Origin: Sciurus carolinensis
Lineage: Eukaryota > Chordata > Mammalia > Rodentia > Sciuridae
Assembly (NCBI RefSeq): GCF_902686445.1
Contig: NC_062219.1
Span: 43,613,056-43,677,055, forward strand
DNA length: 64,000 nucleotides
Direction of reading: 5' to 3'
Part shown: positions 1 to 11,002 of the stretch, piece by piece
Layout of the letters: every line of letters starts with the position of its first letter
Numbering within the stretch: the first letter of the stretch is position 1
Program-made: the position numbers and the translations under genes
Notes under the pieces: model-generated
Told to the model about the DNA's origin: nothing
Database searches by the model: none
The model's input: only the letters and a program-made list of their open reading frames with translations

Positions 1-1059
1 CAAATTAAACATTTTTTTTTCATATTAGATTGTCTTTATATAGTACACTAGAACCCCAGAAAAAATTAAAGTATGTATTTCAGGTGTATGGTGAAATAGA
101 CCAAGGACATATTCTTGGTTGTGGTCATGTGTCTAGGGACCCATTTTATTATTCATGTTACTTATCTCAATTGTCAAATGCAAATGAACTATAACAGCTA
201 AAAGTTCAGGAGAGAAAACATGTGGTTATAACTAAGCAACGTGAAAGATGATTAATGACAAAAACATTGTCTATAATCAAAAATACTAATACAGTAAATC
301 ATTTGGCATACTTTAATCAAAAATACCTTTAACATAAACTGAACAATGTCCTAACTTGACTCCAGCTCTTCGTTTACGAAAAAGAGCCACTTCTTTCAGC
401 TTCAGTGAGCCTCACCTTTCATGACACATCATAATGTAATTAAAGCATCTGATGGTTTGTGTACACTCTACAGACATCTATTTAATTTAAAATTAAAGTT
501 TGTTCCTCTCAACATAGAATTTCAGTATGTAATTTTCCTCTTGCAAATATTTTATTTGGTTGCTCCACAATTATCTATCATCTGCTAAACTAAGGATTAT
601 AATGTGAGACAAAAGTTAATACAAATACAATATCTTTAACATTAAATGTAAGGTTCCAAAAATTTCCAAATTTATCTTTGTACCTGTACTCCCTGTACCA
701 TATTTTCATAAATATTTACTTCTTAGTAAAAAACAAAACAAACAAACAAAAAAAAACTCTTCTGCTTTTATTCTACAATTGAAGCAGGAGTAGACATAAC
801 ACATTTTTAGGGGAGAAAAATGCAAAGGCTATAAAAAAAAAGAATAAAAAGAAAGCAAGCACAGCTGTCATTAGTGTCTTTGGGAGTTTTTAATTTGGAT
901 CTGCTAATTTGACATCTTGACATCTTACAAACAGCTCTTGCTTTTCTGTGAACTAGGCCACCATATTTAGTAACAACAAATTTTCACAGAATTATAAATC
1001 AATGGGGTAAAACATTTACATTTTTATTCTCTTTCATAATAGTCAGGCATACTAGTTTT
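1..1059. other. AT-rich sequence, nothing recognised
   Basis: No repeat family, reading frame or RNA gene could be recognised here. There is a short A-rich stretch near 729-757. The right edge abuts the target duplication of the outer L1. Confidence 0.6.
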
Positions 1060-1070
1060 AAGAATCACTG
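1060..1070. repeat. Candidate target-site duplication of outer L1, left copy
   Basis: The 11-mer AAGAATCACTG lies just left of the outer L1. AAGAATCATTG at 5952-5962 lies just right of its A-rich tail, matching at 10 of 11 positions. The position on both sides of the composite element is what a target-site duplication predicts. Confidence 0.6.
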
Positions 1071-1355
1071 GGAGTCATGTTAAGGAAGTCTGGTCCTAAG
1101 TCGACATGATGAAGATTTGGACCTACTGTTTCTTCTATAAGGTGTGGGGTCTCTGGTCTGATTCTGAGGTCCTTGATCACTTTTGAGTTGAGTTTTGTGC
1201 AGCGTGAGAGATAGGGGTTTAGTTTTATTTTGCTGCATATGGATTTCCAGTTTACCCAGAACCATTTGTTGAAGAGGCTATCTTTTCTCCATGGTATGTT
1301 TTTGGTACCTTTGTCTTAGTATGAGAAAACTGTATTTATGTGGGTTTGTGACTTC
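1071..1355 (-). mobile_element. Outer L1 (L1-A), inverted 5' arm
   Basis: Read on the minus strand this is the L1 ORF2 stretch downstream of the reverse transcriptase, encoding a segment like [10 protein letters not shown]...PYLSPCTK. It is recognisable because the same protein segment is repeated at 3570-3790, 27900-28177 and 62410-62694. It ends at the point where the following plus-strand fragment (1356-1397) begins in L1 order. The arm is therefore the 5' part of one element in reversed orientation, as expected of twin priming. Frame is broken and no product is expected. Confidence 0.85.
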
Positions 1356-1397
1356 CAAAGCACAAGAAATAAAAGCAGGACTCAATAATTGGGATGG
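1356..1397 (+). mobile_element. Outer L1 (L1-A), first 42 bp of direct arm
   Basis: The sequence from GCACAAGAAATAAAAGCAGG onward corresponds to the L1 segment seen at about 3801-3840. It continues exactly where the inverted arm stops. It is cut off at 1397 by the inner L1 and resumes at 4911. Confidence 0.85.
1384..1397. repeat. Target-site duplication of inner L1, left copy
   Basis: AATAATTGGGATGG occurs here and again exactly at 4911-4924. The duplicated 14 bases are themselves L1 sequence belonging to the outer element, which proves that the inner element inserted into the outer one. Confidence 0.93.
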
Positions 1398-2180
1398 CTT
1401 TTGATGACCTCTTCTATTTCATTACTTGAAACTGATTTATTAAAGTTGTGTATATCCTCCTCGTTCACTTTAGGTAATTCATATGTCTCTAGAAACTTGT
1501 CAATGTCTTCAAGATTTTCTGTTTTGTTGGAGTATAGATTTTCAAAATAGCTTCTAATTATGTTTTGTATTTCACTCGTGTCTGTTGTGATATTTCCTTG
1601 TTCATTCTGAATTTCAGTAATTTGAGTTTTCTCCCTCTTTCTCTTTGTTACTGTGGCTAAGGGTTTATCAATTTGATTATTTTTTTCAAAAAACCAACTA
1701 TTTATTTTGTTAATTTTTCCGATTGTTTCTTTTGTTTCAATTTCATTGATTTCGGCTCTGATTTTAACTATTTCCTGTCTTCTACTACTTTTGGTGTTGG
1801 TCTGCTCTTCTTTTTCTAGGGCTTTGAGCTGTAGTGTTAAGTTGTTTATTTGTTGATTTCTACTTCTTTTGTTGAATGCACCCCATGAAATAAATCTTCC
1901 TCTAAGTACTGCTTTCATAGTGTCCCAGAGATTTTGATATGATGTGTCTTTGTTTTTTATTTAAAATTTTTTATTTCCCTTGTGATGTCTTCTGTTATCC
2001 ATTCATAATATAATACCATATTATTTAATCTCTGAGTATTGGAGAAGTTTCTGTTTTTTATTCTGTCATTTATTTCTAATTTCAATCCATTATGATCTGA
2101 TAGAATGCAAGGTAGTATCTCTATCTTCTTGTATTTGCTAACAGTAGCTCTGTGGCATAAAATATGGTCAATTTTAGAAG
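1398..2180 (-). mobile_element. Inner L1 (L1-B), inverted 5' arm
   Basis: On the minus strand this reads from the C-terminal part of the L1 endonuclease into the linker before the reverse transcriptase. The endonuclease part has a SKIDHI segment near 2160-2178 followed by an [15 protein letters not shown] motif. The linker is a long Lys/Glu-rich segment ending in EEVIKS next to 1398. The L1 is 5'-truncated inside the endonuclease. The plus-strand arm starting near 2176 repeats the same EEVIKS segment and carries on into the reverse transcriptase. The inverted and direct arms thus overlap by about 18 bp. Confidence 0.92.
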
Positions 2181-4617
2181 AGGTCATCAAAAGCCTACCA
2201 ACAAAGAAAAGTCTGGGACAAGATGGGTTCTCAGCTGAGTTCTACAAAACCTTTAAAGAAGAGCTCATTCCAATACTCCTCAAAGTGTTCCATGAAATAG
2301 AAGAGGAGGGAACCCTCCCAAACTCATTCTATGAAGCCAATATCAGCCTGATACCTAAACCAGACACAGACACATCGAGGAAAGAAAATTTCAGACCAAT
2401 ATCCTTAATGAACATCGATGCAAAAATTCTCAACAAAATTTTAGCAAATCACATCCAAAAATATATTTAAAAGATAGTACATCACGATCAAGTGGGTTTT
2501 ATCCTAGGGATGCAAGGTTGGTTCAACATTCGGAAATCAATAAATGTCATTCACCATACCAACAGACTTAAAGTTAAGAATCACATGATTATTTCAATAG
2601 ATGCAGAAAAAGCATTTGATAAAATACAGCATCCCTTCATGCTCAAAACACTAGAAAAAATTGGGGTAGTGGGAACATTCCTTAACATTGTAAAGGCCAT
2701 CTACGCTAAAGCCCATGGCCAATATCATTCTAAATGGTGAAAAACTGAAAGCATTCCCCCTAAAAACTGGAACAAGGCAGGGATGCCCTCTTTCACCACT
2801 TCTATCCAACATCTTCCTTGAAACTCTAGCCACAGCAATTAGATAAACCAAAGAAATTAAAGGGATACGAATTGGAAAAGAAGAGCTCAAACTACCCCTG
2901 TTCGCTGATGACATGATTATATATTTAGAGGAACCTGGAAATTCCACCAGAAAACTTTTAGAACTCATAAGTGAATTCAGTAAAGTAGCAGGTTACAAGA
3001 TCAATGCTCATAAATCTATTGCATTTTTATACATAAGTGATGAATCTTCAGAAAGAGAAATTAGGAAAACTACCCCATTCACAATAGCATCAAAAAAAAT
3101 AAAATACTTGGGAATCAATCTCACAAAAGAGGTGAAAGACCTCTACAATGAGAACTACAGAACACTAAAGAAAGAAATTAAAGAAAACCTTAGAAGATGG
3201 AAAGATCTCCCATGTTCTTGGATAGACAGAATTAATATTGTCAAAATGGTCATACTACCAAAAGTGCTATACAGATTCAATGCAATTCCAATTAAAATCC
3301 CAATGATGTACCTTACAGAAATAGAACAAGCAATTATGAAATTCATCTGGAAGAATAAAAACCCAGAATAGGTAAAGCAATCCTCAGTAGAAAGAGCGAA
3401 GTAGGGGGTATTGCAATACCAGATCTTCAACTCTATTACAAAGCAATAGTAACAAAAATGGCATGGTATTCGTACCAAAATAGACAGGTAGATCAATAGT
3501 ACAAAATAGAGGACACGGACACACCCAAATAAATGCAATTTTCTCATATTAGACAAAGGTGCCAAAAATATGCAATGGAGAAAAGATAGCCTCTTCAACA
3601 AATGGTGCTGGGAAAACTGGAAAACCATATGCAACAAAATGAAATTAAAACCCTATCTCTCACCCTGCACAAAACTCAACTCAAAATGGATCAAGGACCT
3701 CAGAATCAGACCAGAGACCCTGCATCTTATAGAAAAAAAAAGAAGGTCCAAATCTTTAACTTGTTGGCTTAGGATCAGACTTTCTTAACAGGACTCCCAT
3801 AGCACAAGAAACAAAAACAAGAATCAATAACTGGGATAGATTCAAACTAAAAAGCTTTCTCTCAGCAAAGGAAACTATCAGTAATGTGAAGAGAGAGCCT
3901 ACAGAGTGGGAGAATACTTTGCCAATCTTATTTCAGATAGAGCACTAATTTCCAGAATAAAGAACTCAAAAAACTCTACACCAAGAATACAAATAATCCA
4001 ATCATAAATGGGCTAAGGAAATGAACAGACATTTCACAGAAGATCTACAAGCAATCAACAGATATATGAAAAAATGTTCAACATCTCTAGTAATAAGAGA
4101 AATGCAAATCAAAACTACACTAAGATTCCATCTCACCCCAATTAGAATGATGATTATCAAGAACACAAGCAACAATAGGTGTTGGTGAGGATGTGGTGAA
4201 AAAGGTACACTCATACATTGCTGGTGGGGTTGCAAATTAGTGCAGCCACTCTGGAAAGCAGTATGGAGATTCCTCAGAAAGCTTGGAATGGAACCACCAT
4301 TTGACCCAGCTATCCCACTCCTTGGCCTATACCCAAAGGACTTAAAATCAGCATACTACAGAGATACAGCCACATCAATGTTCATTGCTGCTCAATTCAC
4401 CATAGGCAGATTGTGGAACCAACCTAGATGTCCTTCAATTGATGAATGGATAAAAAAACTGTGAAATATATATACAATGGAATATTACTCCGCCATAAAG
4501 AATGATAAAATTATGGCATTTGCAGGCAAATGGATGAAATTGGAGAATATCATGCTAAGTGAGATAAGCCAATCTCAAAAAACTAAAGGACGAATGATCT
4601 CACTGATAAGTGGATGA
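2176..4617 (+). pseudogene. L1 ORF2 remnant (reverse transcriptase and C-terminal region)
   Basis: ORF2 of L1 encodes an endonuclease and reverse transcriptase that copy L1 RNA into genomic DNA at a nicked target. Here the reading begins at EEVIKS and passes the FSAEFYKTF segment (about 2230). The catalytic [11 protein letters not shown] motif lies near 2595-2630 and the FADD motif near 2899-2915. A long segment to about 3371 contains [17 protein letters not shown]. The C-terminal part ends with a stop at 4615-4617. The frame is interrupted by stops (for example near 2468 and 3371) and shifts. The 5' endonuclease portion is inverted at 1398-2180. No functional protein can be made. Confidence 0.93.
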
Positions 4618-4640
4618 GGACATAGAATGGGGGGTGGGAG

Positions 4641-4687
4641 GGTTTAGCGTTAGGGTTAGGGTTAGGGTTAGGTTTAGGGTTAGGGAT
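4641..4687 (+). repeat. Interstitial telomere-type (TTAGGG)n array inside the L1 3' UTR
   Basis: About seven near-perfect TTAGGG units, some as TTTAGGG or GCGTTAGGG variants, sit in the G-rich 3' untranslated region. They lie between a GGGGGGTGGGAGGG run and the AAGAATGGAGGAAGG segment. The other L1 copies in the window at the matching point (about 5705-5750, 38520-38560 and, reversed, 27090-27120) lack the array. Confidence 0.9.
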
Positions 4688-4910
4688 AAGGAGGGTGGTA
4701 AGAATGGAGGAAGGAAGAACTGTATAGGGGGAAAAGAGGGGTGGGAGAGAAGGGAAAAAAATAACAGAATGAATCAAACAACATTTCCCTATGTAAATTT
4801 ATGATTACACAAATGGTATGCCTTTACACCATGTACAAACAGAGAAACAACATGTATCCCATTTGTTTACAATTAAAATAAATAATTAAAAAATTTAAAA
4901 AAATAAACAA

Positions 4911-4924
4911 AATAATTGGGATGG
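4911..4924. repeat. Target-site duplication of inner L1, right copy
   Basis: Exact 14-bp copy of 1384-1397, immediately after the A-rich tail of the inner L1. Confidence 0.93.
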
Positions 4925-5951
4925 ATTCAAACTACAAAGCTTTTTCTCAGAAAAGGAAACTATCAACATGGAAAGAGAGAGCACACAGAGTGGGAGAAAA
5001 TTTTTGCCACACATACTTCAGATAGAGCACTAATCTCAGAATCTATAAAAAACTCAAAAACTTTACACCAAGAATACAAATAATCCAATCAATAAATGGG
5101 TTAAGGAAATCAGTAGACACTTCATGGAAGAAGATCTACAAGCAATCAACAGACATATGAAAAAATGTTCAACATCTCTAGTAATAAGAGAAATGCAAAT
5201 CAAACTACCCTAAGATTCCATCTCACCCCAATTAGAATGGTGATTATCAAGAATACAAGCAACAATAGCTGTTGGCGAGGATGTGGGGAAAAAGGTACAC
5301 TCATACATTGCTGGTGGTGAGGATGCAAATTAGTGCAGCCGCTCTGGAAAGCAGTGTGGAGATTCCTTACCAAACTTGGAATGGAACCACCATTTGACCC
5401 AGGTATCCCACTCTTTGGCCTATACCCGAAGGACTTAAAATCAGCCTACTACAGTGACACAGCCACATCAATGTTTATAGCTGCTCAATTCACAATATCT
5501 AGATTGTGGATCCAACCTAGATGCCCTTCAATTGATGAATGGATAAAGAAGCTGTGGTATATATACACAATGGAATATTACTCAGTCACCAAGAAGAATA
5601 AAATTATGATGTTTGCAGATAAATGGATGCAGTTGGAGAATATCATGCTAAGTGAGATAAGCTAATCCCCAAAAAACCAAAGGCTGAATGATCTCTCTGA
5701 TAAGCAGATGTTGATATACAATGTGTGGTGGAAGGAAGGCAAGAATGATAGAAGGATGGATTGTATAGAGAAGAAAGAGGGGTGGGGAGGGAAATGGGGG
5801 AGGAAAAATAACAGAATCAGACAAATATCATTACCCTATGTACATGTATGATTACACAAATGGTGTGACTCTACTTCATGTACAACCAGAGAAACAACAG
5901 TTGTATCCCATTTGTGTACAATGAATCAAAATAAATTACAAAAATAAAAAA
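4911..5951 (+). mobile_element. Outer L1 (L1-A), main direct arm
   Basis: After the inner element's tail the outer L1 resumes with AATAATTGGGATGG and continues through the ORF2 C-terminal end. This includes a [10 protein letters not shown] segment near 5333-5370 and a FDP(A/G)[20 protein letters not shown] segment. ORF2 is closed early by a TAA at 5663-5665. A G-rich 3' untranslated region and an A-rich tail ending near 5951 follow. A near-matching target duplication (5952-5962) follows. Many substitutions and stops show it is inactive. Confidence 0.93.
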
Positions 5952-7396
5952 AAGAATCATTGCATGCTTTAACAGAAGATATTCCAAAATTTCACTGATT
6001 CATCAAAAGCTCAATACACTATATTCTACTTCATTTTATATTCTTTAACAAATGTGGTAAAGATTTGAGTTAACTGTAAAGAAGAAAAACTTTATTGTAA
6101 AATGATTAAAAGTTAGTTCTACTACTAATAATACTGAATAGTATCATTTAAAAGTTAGTTTTTTCTGGTATAGAAAGATATTATAAGACTTAGTGCTATA
6201 TTTGATTCAAGTTAACCAAAACATTTCAAAAAATTCATTCAGTCTTTTAAGGTCATCAATAAAACAACCACTGTGTGCAAGATTGTGTTGAGAGTTGCAA
6301 ACAATATAAATTTTTTATTTATTTCAATAATTACATTTTAGGAAATAAAATAAAATCTTGAGCAATAATATTTATTATGTTTGGATTCTATGCTAGTGCT
6401 AGGTTAAAAAAAAGAGGTATAAATGATTCTGGTCTTTAAGGAGGTTCCAGTGAAGACAGAAATAGAAGTAAAAATAGTCCTAATAAATGTGAAGTTAATA
6501 TAAACATTAGTATAAAGACTATATAAAATACTATGTGAGGGAAGCCATGGGGTCACTAAAAGAACACAGAATAGGAATAGTAGGAGTTGGAGTTGTGAGA
6601 ATACAGAGATATTTGGGATAATATCCAGATTAAACAAATTGGGAATAGAACTCTTATTTGGCATTTGCTCTGGATACTGGATAGAAGTGAAGGATAATTT
6701 GGATTTGGAAATACATAAAGGAGAGAGTAACGTGGTGAATGAAATGTAGGATATTATGATACAGTTTGATGCCATTAAATAGTTGTATAGCTAGACACAC
6801 AGAGATAAAATAATGATTTAAAACAAAATGTAACAAATGATATTTGTAGCACAATGGCACAATTTTAAATTTCAAGAAATACACACAAAATGGAAGCAAT
6901 CTATGTAGCAGGAATACAAACTAATATAAAAGAAAAGCATTAGAATGTGTATCTGTTAGTTGCAAATATAATGGGAACTAGGGCTAAAGATAAAAATAGA
7001 ATGAATACTTAAAATGAGACGACATTTGCATTTGGCAATTGTAAAAATACATCATGAACTGGGAAGTTAATTCAATCATTTACACTTGAGACATAAGGTT
7101 AAAAATCAGAAAAGGAAAAAATTGTTTATTTAAGAGTTTAGTATGCATGTTAAGTACATATTGGGTCAAGGGAGAAATATAAACTAAATGTCTAAGTCAA
7201 TAATATTGAAAATACATACTTGACCCTGTACAATAAATTAAATACTTAGAAAGATGAAATTAATGAATAAAATTAGAAAGAAGCAGTCGTAAAGATAAGA
7301 AAGAAAAAGAAAAGTAAAGATGTTAAAAGGGAAAATGTTTTTAAAAATCAAGTACAAAATTATTAGTAACTCTGAAATAATAAATTAGATAATACA
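5952..7396. other. AT-rich sequence, no gene or family recognised
   Basis: Short frames on the minus strand (6404-6775, 6654-6899) are low-complexity and Ile/Phe/Leu-rich, as expected by chance in AT-rich DNA. The first 11 bases are the right target duplication of the outer L1. Confidence 0.55.
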
Positions 7397-7521
7397 GGGA
7401 CTGGGGTTGTGGTTCAGTGATAGCATGCTCGCCTAGTATGCATGAGGTCCTGGATTCGATCCTCAGCACCACATAAAAATAAAAGTATTGTGTCCACCTA
7501 TGATAAATAAAAACTTTAAAA
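7397..7521 (+). mobile_element. ID-type tRNA-derived SINE
   Basis: The body starts GGGACTGGGGTTGTGGTTCAG and contains a degenerate A box near 7411-7421. A B-box-like GGATTCGATCCTCAGCACCAC is near 7452-7473. It ends in an A-rich tail with CATAAAAATAAAAG units. These are the hallmarks of rodent ID SINEs. Several substitutions from the other copies in the window indicate moderate age. A clear target duplication was not found. Confidence 0.9.
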
Positions 7522-7739
7522 AAAGAAATGATAATTTTTAAAATAAAAAAATAAATAAATTAGAAGATACATTTGGGATAAGAAAACAATTCTCAATTGA
7601 GCTGGAAGTTCGACAAACAAGGAGAAAGTGTTTAAGGGGTTATCACAAAAAATACAACTGGCAAAGAGGTTTTCACAGGGGAATTTTCTTAAACCTTCAG
7701 AATGCAGAAATATTTTTGCCATTTAGAAGGCTCCAGATC

Positions 7740-10280
7740 ACATAACAGTAGGAAAAATTTCAAACTATTGCCTGAAATAAGTACAGCACTGATATATAAA
7801 TCTTATGCAAACAAAAGAAAACAGAAAAATATATAGCAATCTCTTCAAATGTTAATGTAAATCCCCAAATATAATATTAACAAACTGAATTCAATGCTTA
7901 AATGGCATGATAACATAACAAAAATATACATTTTCATAGGATGAATCCAAGGGAGGATTAATATTAGGGAATTTATTAATATAATTAATCATTATAAATA
8001 GATCTATCAAGAAAGAAAACCATAATATTATTTATATTTATCCTCAAAAGATATTTAAAAACAATCTGACTCCTTTCTGTTAAATAAATGATTGAAATTA
8101 AAAATTAAATAAAAAAGAAATAAAAGATAATCTTAAATGTTTATGATGAATATAATTTTAGTATGTGTATATAATATTTTACTTTGCATATTGCATACTG
8201 TATGTTATATAATATACATGCCAGCCACTGAAGTCAGCATTCTTCCTAATAGGTTAACAAAAGACACATTTAAGATTTTTTTATTATTATTAAGAATAGG
8301 AAATTGGAATAAAGGTATCATATTGAATATATGAGGCAATGCATTGGAAGAAAAAATACTGGAAAAATTATTAGACACAGAAAGGTAAAAATGTTTCCCA
8401 ATTTCAGATGGTATGACAGTATAACAAAGCCAATAAAATTTTAAAATAAAACAAAAATGCAATAAAACAATTTAATATGTAAACAGGATATAACATTAAC
8501 ACACAAAATAATAAATTTATGTCAACACAATACAAAGTTGAGGGAATTTTATAATAATTAACAGTATAAATGCATACTTAGAAATAAAAATGAGTTTAGT
8601 AATTGATTTTTCAAAAATAATACATGTACAATAAATAAATTTAAACACTTGTGAAACTAACAAATGAAAAGACATTCATGGTTCATAAATAGTAAAAATA
8701 AGCATTATACATATGCCAATTTTCTCAAATAAAATATATGAACACATGACCTCAATAAATTACTGAGTGTGTATTTTTTTTACCTAAAAAAATTGACTCT
8801 GCAGTGTATAAAAATATATGAAAGGAAAAATAACAGTGAATGGGTACTTTCCCTTCTAGATTTTGGAGCATGCTATAAGCTTTCCATACTGAAAACATTG
8901 AATAGAACAGAAATTGCAGAAAGAGACCTAAGTAAGTACATATACTAATTTAGTGTACCACAAAGATGTCAGGTATCTCAAGCCTTTGGGGAAAAAAATG
9001 ACGAACTATTTAGTAACTAGTATTTTCACACCTGGAAAGTGATTTGGAAAATAAAAGAAGAAATTGAACCCATGCTTCCCATAATATTACATAAAAATTA
9101 CAAATGGATTAGAGTAAACCCACTTGAGTATTAGTAGTATGAATGAATTTCTTTGCAACCAGGATACATCATCATCAAATTGCTTAAAACTGGTTAAAAA
9201 AGAGAAAGTTGTAAAAGCAGTATAAATTAATGACACATTACAAACAGAGGAATAAAATTAAGAATGACAGCAGATTTCTCATTAGAACTAAAACAAGCAA
9301 GAGGGCACTGGAACCATATTTTTAAAGTATCTGAAGAAAATCATTAACTTTGATTTTTTGCTCTATGGAAAGAAAGGAAGACTAAATAAAACTTTTGAGA
9401 AAAGAAGATTAAAAATTTTTAGAAATACAGTAATTGGAAGAATATCTTCAGCAAATCTGTGCTATAATAAATTTTCTAAAAATTTAAGCAGAGGTAAAAC
9501 TGCAACTATACAAAGAAATAAAGATCATTTTAAAAAGTCATCATAATATAATAAATGGAATGAGGTTTTTAGTATTTAAATACCTTAAAAAGATAATTCA
9601 CTTATTAAAATAAAATCAGTAAAAAAAGTGCCATGTGAATTGTAACATAAATGGAAGTAAACTGCACAATAAAAACAGCACCAAGACCAAGAGAATGAAT
9701 TGTAGTACACCATTATACATTTCTTACACTGTCAGTGAAATGGAATCATATTATCTGAAGGAAGACTGGGGTAACTTTAAGATGTGTTATATGGATATAA
9801 AAGAAACTGCTAAGATATATAGAGTTAATAGCTAACAAGTCAAATAACAAGATAAAAGGAAATCCTAGAAAGATTCTATTAATCCAAAATAAGACAAAAA
9901 GTGAGTGAAAGGGAGCAAGGGTCATATAGGAAATAGAAAGAAAATAGGAAGATGCTGGATTTTGGGGCTGGGGTTGTGGCTCAGTCAGTGGTAGAGCGCA
10001 CTCCTGGCTTTCATGAGGCCCTGGGTCCAGTCCTCAGCACCACATAAACATAAAATTGAGAGAAAAAAAAAAGATTAAAAAAAAAAGACATCAGATTTTA
10101 ACTTAACCATATCAATAAACATATATTAAATGTACATGGACCAAACATTTCATTTGAGTAATAAACCATGACTAGATATGTAAGTAAGAACAAATTATGT
10201 GGAATATTAAAGAATCCCACTTTAAACATACAGACACAGATACTTTAAAAATAAAAATAATTGGAAAAGTCATAACAGGT
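7740..10280 (+). mobile_element. Ancient L1 (L1M-type), plus strand, heavily decayed
   Basis: Landmarks appear in L1 order. Around 7935-8080 there is a decayed reverse-transcriptase motif region. Around 8990-9125 a segment resembles the ORF2 stretch before the C-terminal domain (GATTTGGAAAATAAAAGAAG, then CAAATGGATTAGAG). From 9240 a segment begins ACAGCAGATTTCTCATTAGA, known from old mammalian L1 3' regions. Around 10095-10150 there is a stretch like TTAAATGTACATGGACCAAACA. A SINE at 9964-10086 interrupts it. Family assignment is by eye and the boundaries are approximate. Confidence 0.5.
9964..10086 (+). mobile_element. ID-type SINE inserted in ancient L1
   Basis: GGGGCTGGGGTTGTGGCTCAG starts a near-canonical body. 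A 4-bp insertion (CAGTCAGTGG) lies next to the A box and a mutated B box (GGGTCCAGTCC) follows. CTCAGCACCACATAAACATAAA and an A-rich tail complete it. The loss of the B-box consensus would weaken RNA polymerase III transcription. Confidence 0.92.
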
Positions 10281-10314
10281 TACAATTAAATTTTATCATT
10301 TCATTTCCACCTGC

Positions 10315-10560
10315 AAATGTCTTCAAGGTCCTTCACTACCTTCAGAATAAAGAATAAACTACTTATATTATATAGTTCAGATTTTGCTCTTGGTTCTTCA
10401 CCCTGTACTCTTACTAATCTCATCTCCTATGGTTTCTTATAATGCATATATTCTTATGCTTCAGTTTATTGAAGTACTTGCAATGTTTAAAAAATGTCAT
10501 CAATCTATTAATGCATCTATGTACCTAGACTCTTTATCATGAAATATTATTTTCTACTTG
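10315..10560 (+). mobile_element. L2 LINE 3' fragment
   Basis: The order of words CTTCACTACCTTCAGAATAA, AGTTCAGATTTTGCTC, CTAATCTCATCTCC and TATGCTTCAG follows the 3' part of mammalian L2 on the plus strand. It is highly diverged. Confidence 0.5.
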
Positions 10561-11002
10561 GTTTAAGTGCTTTGAAATTTTCAGTCAAGCCTTCCAGGGT
10601 CAGTCTAGCTGTCATTTCTACTGGGAAACTTATGTGGATCTGCACATGTAAAATCATTTATTTCCAAAAAAAAAAAGCATCTACAGTTAAGCCTCTGTAT
10701 AATATCATACCAGAAATTCTTACTCTTCTCTTATTTTAACTTCGATCAGACGTTCTCCATCCCTCTCTGCTTCCTACACTCTTCTACCTTCTGTATATCT
10801 CAAGAAGTCAGGAGAAACAATTTTTAGATGTTTTCACCATAAAGAAATAACAAGTGTTTGAGGAGATAGATATGCTTGACTTGATTTAAACATTTCACAA
10901 TGCAATGTACATATATCTGTATCTCTCTATTGATATATATGTATATATAACATTGATTCATACGATGTTTATATATATCTTTGTTTTTTCCAGTGAATGA
11001 AC
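10561..11002. other. Unassigned AT-rich sequence
   Basis: This may continue the L2 fragment to about 10800 but is too diverged to say. A TATATA-rich stretch is at 10908-10980. Confidence 0.4.

Larger units (their letters stand above)
2176..4910 (+). mobile_element. Inner L1 (L1-B), direct 3' arm
   Basis: This arm carries L1 ORF2 from the start of the reverse transcriptase to its stop, then a G-rich 3' untranslated region and an A-rich tail (about 4871-4910). The 3' end (CATGTACAAA...CCCATTTGTTTAC type) matches the minus-strand element at 26927 better than the outer L1. This fits the inner element being a younger subfamily. An exact 14-bp target duplication follows the tail at 4911-4924. Confidence 0.95.

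Noticed and set aside
4641..4687. Chromosome end (true telomere)
   Set aside because: Only about 45 bp, inside an L1 3' UTR that continues on both sides.
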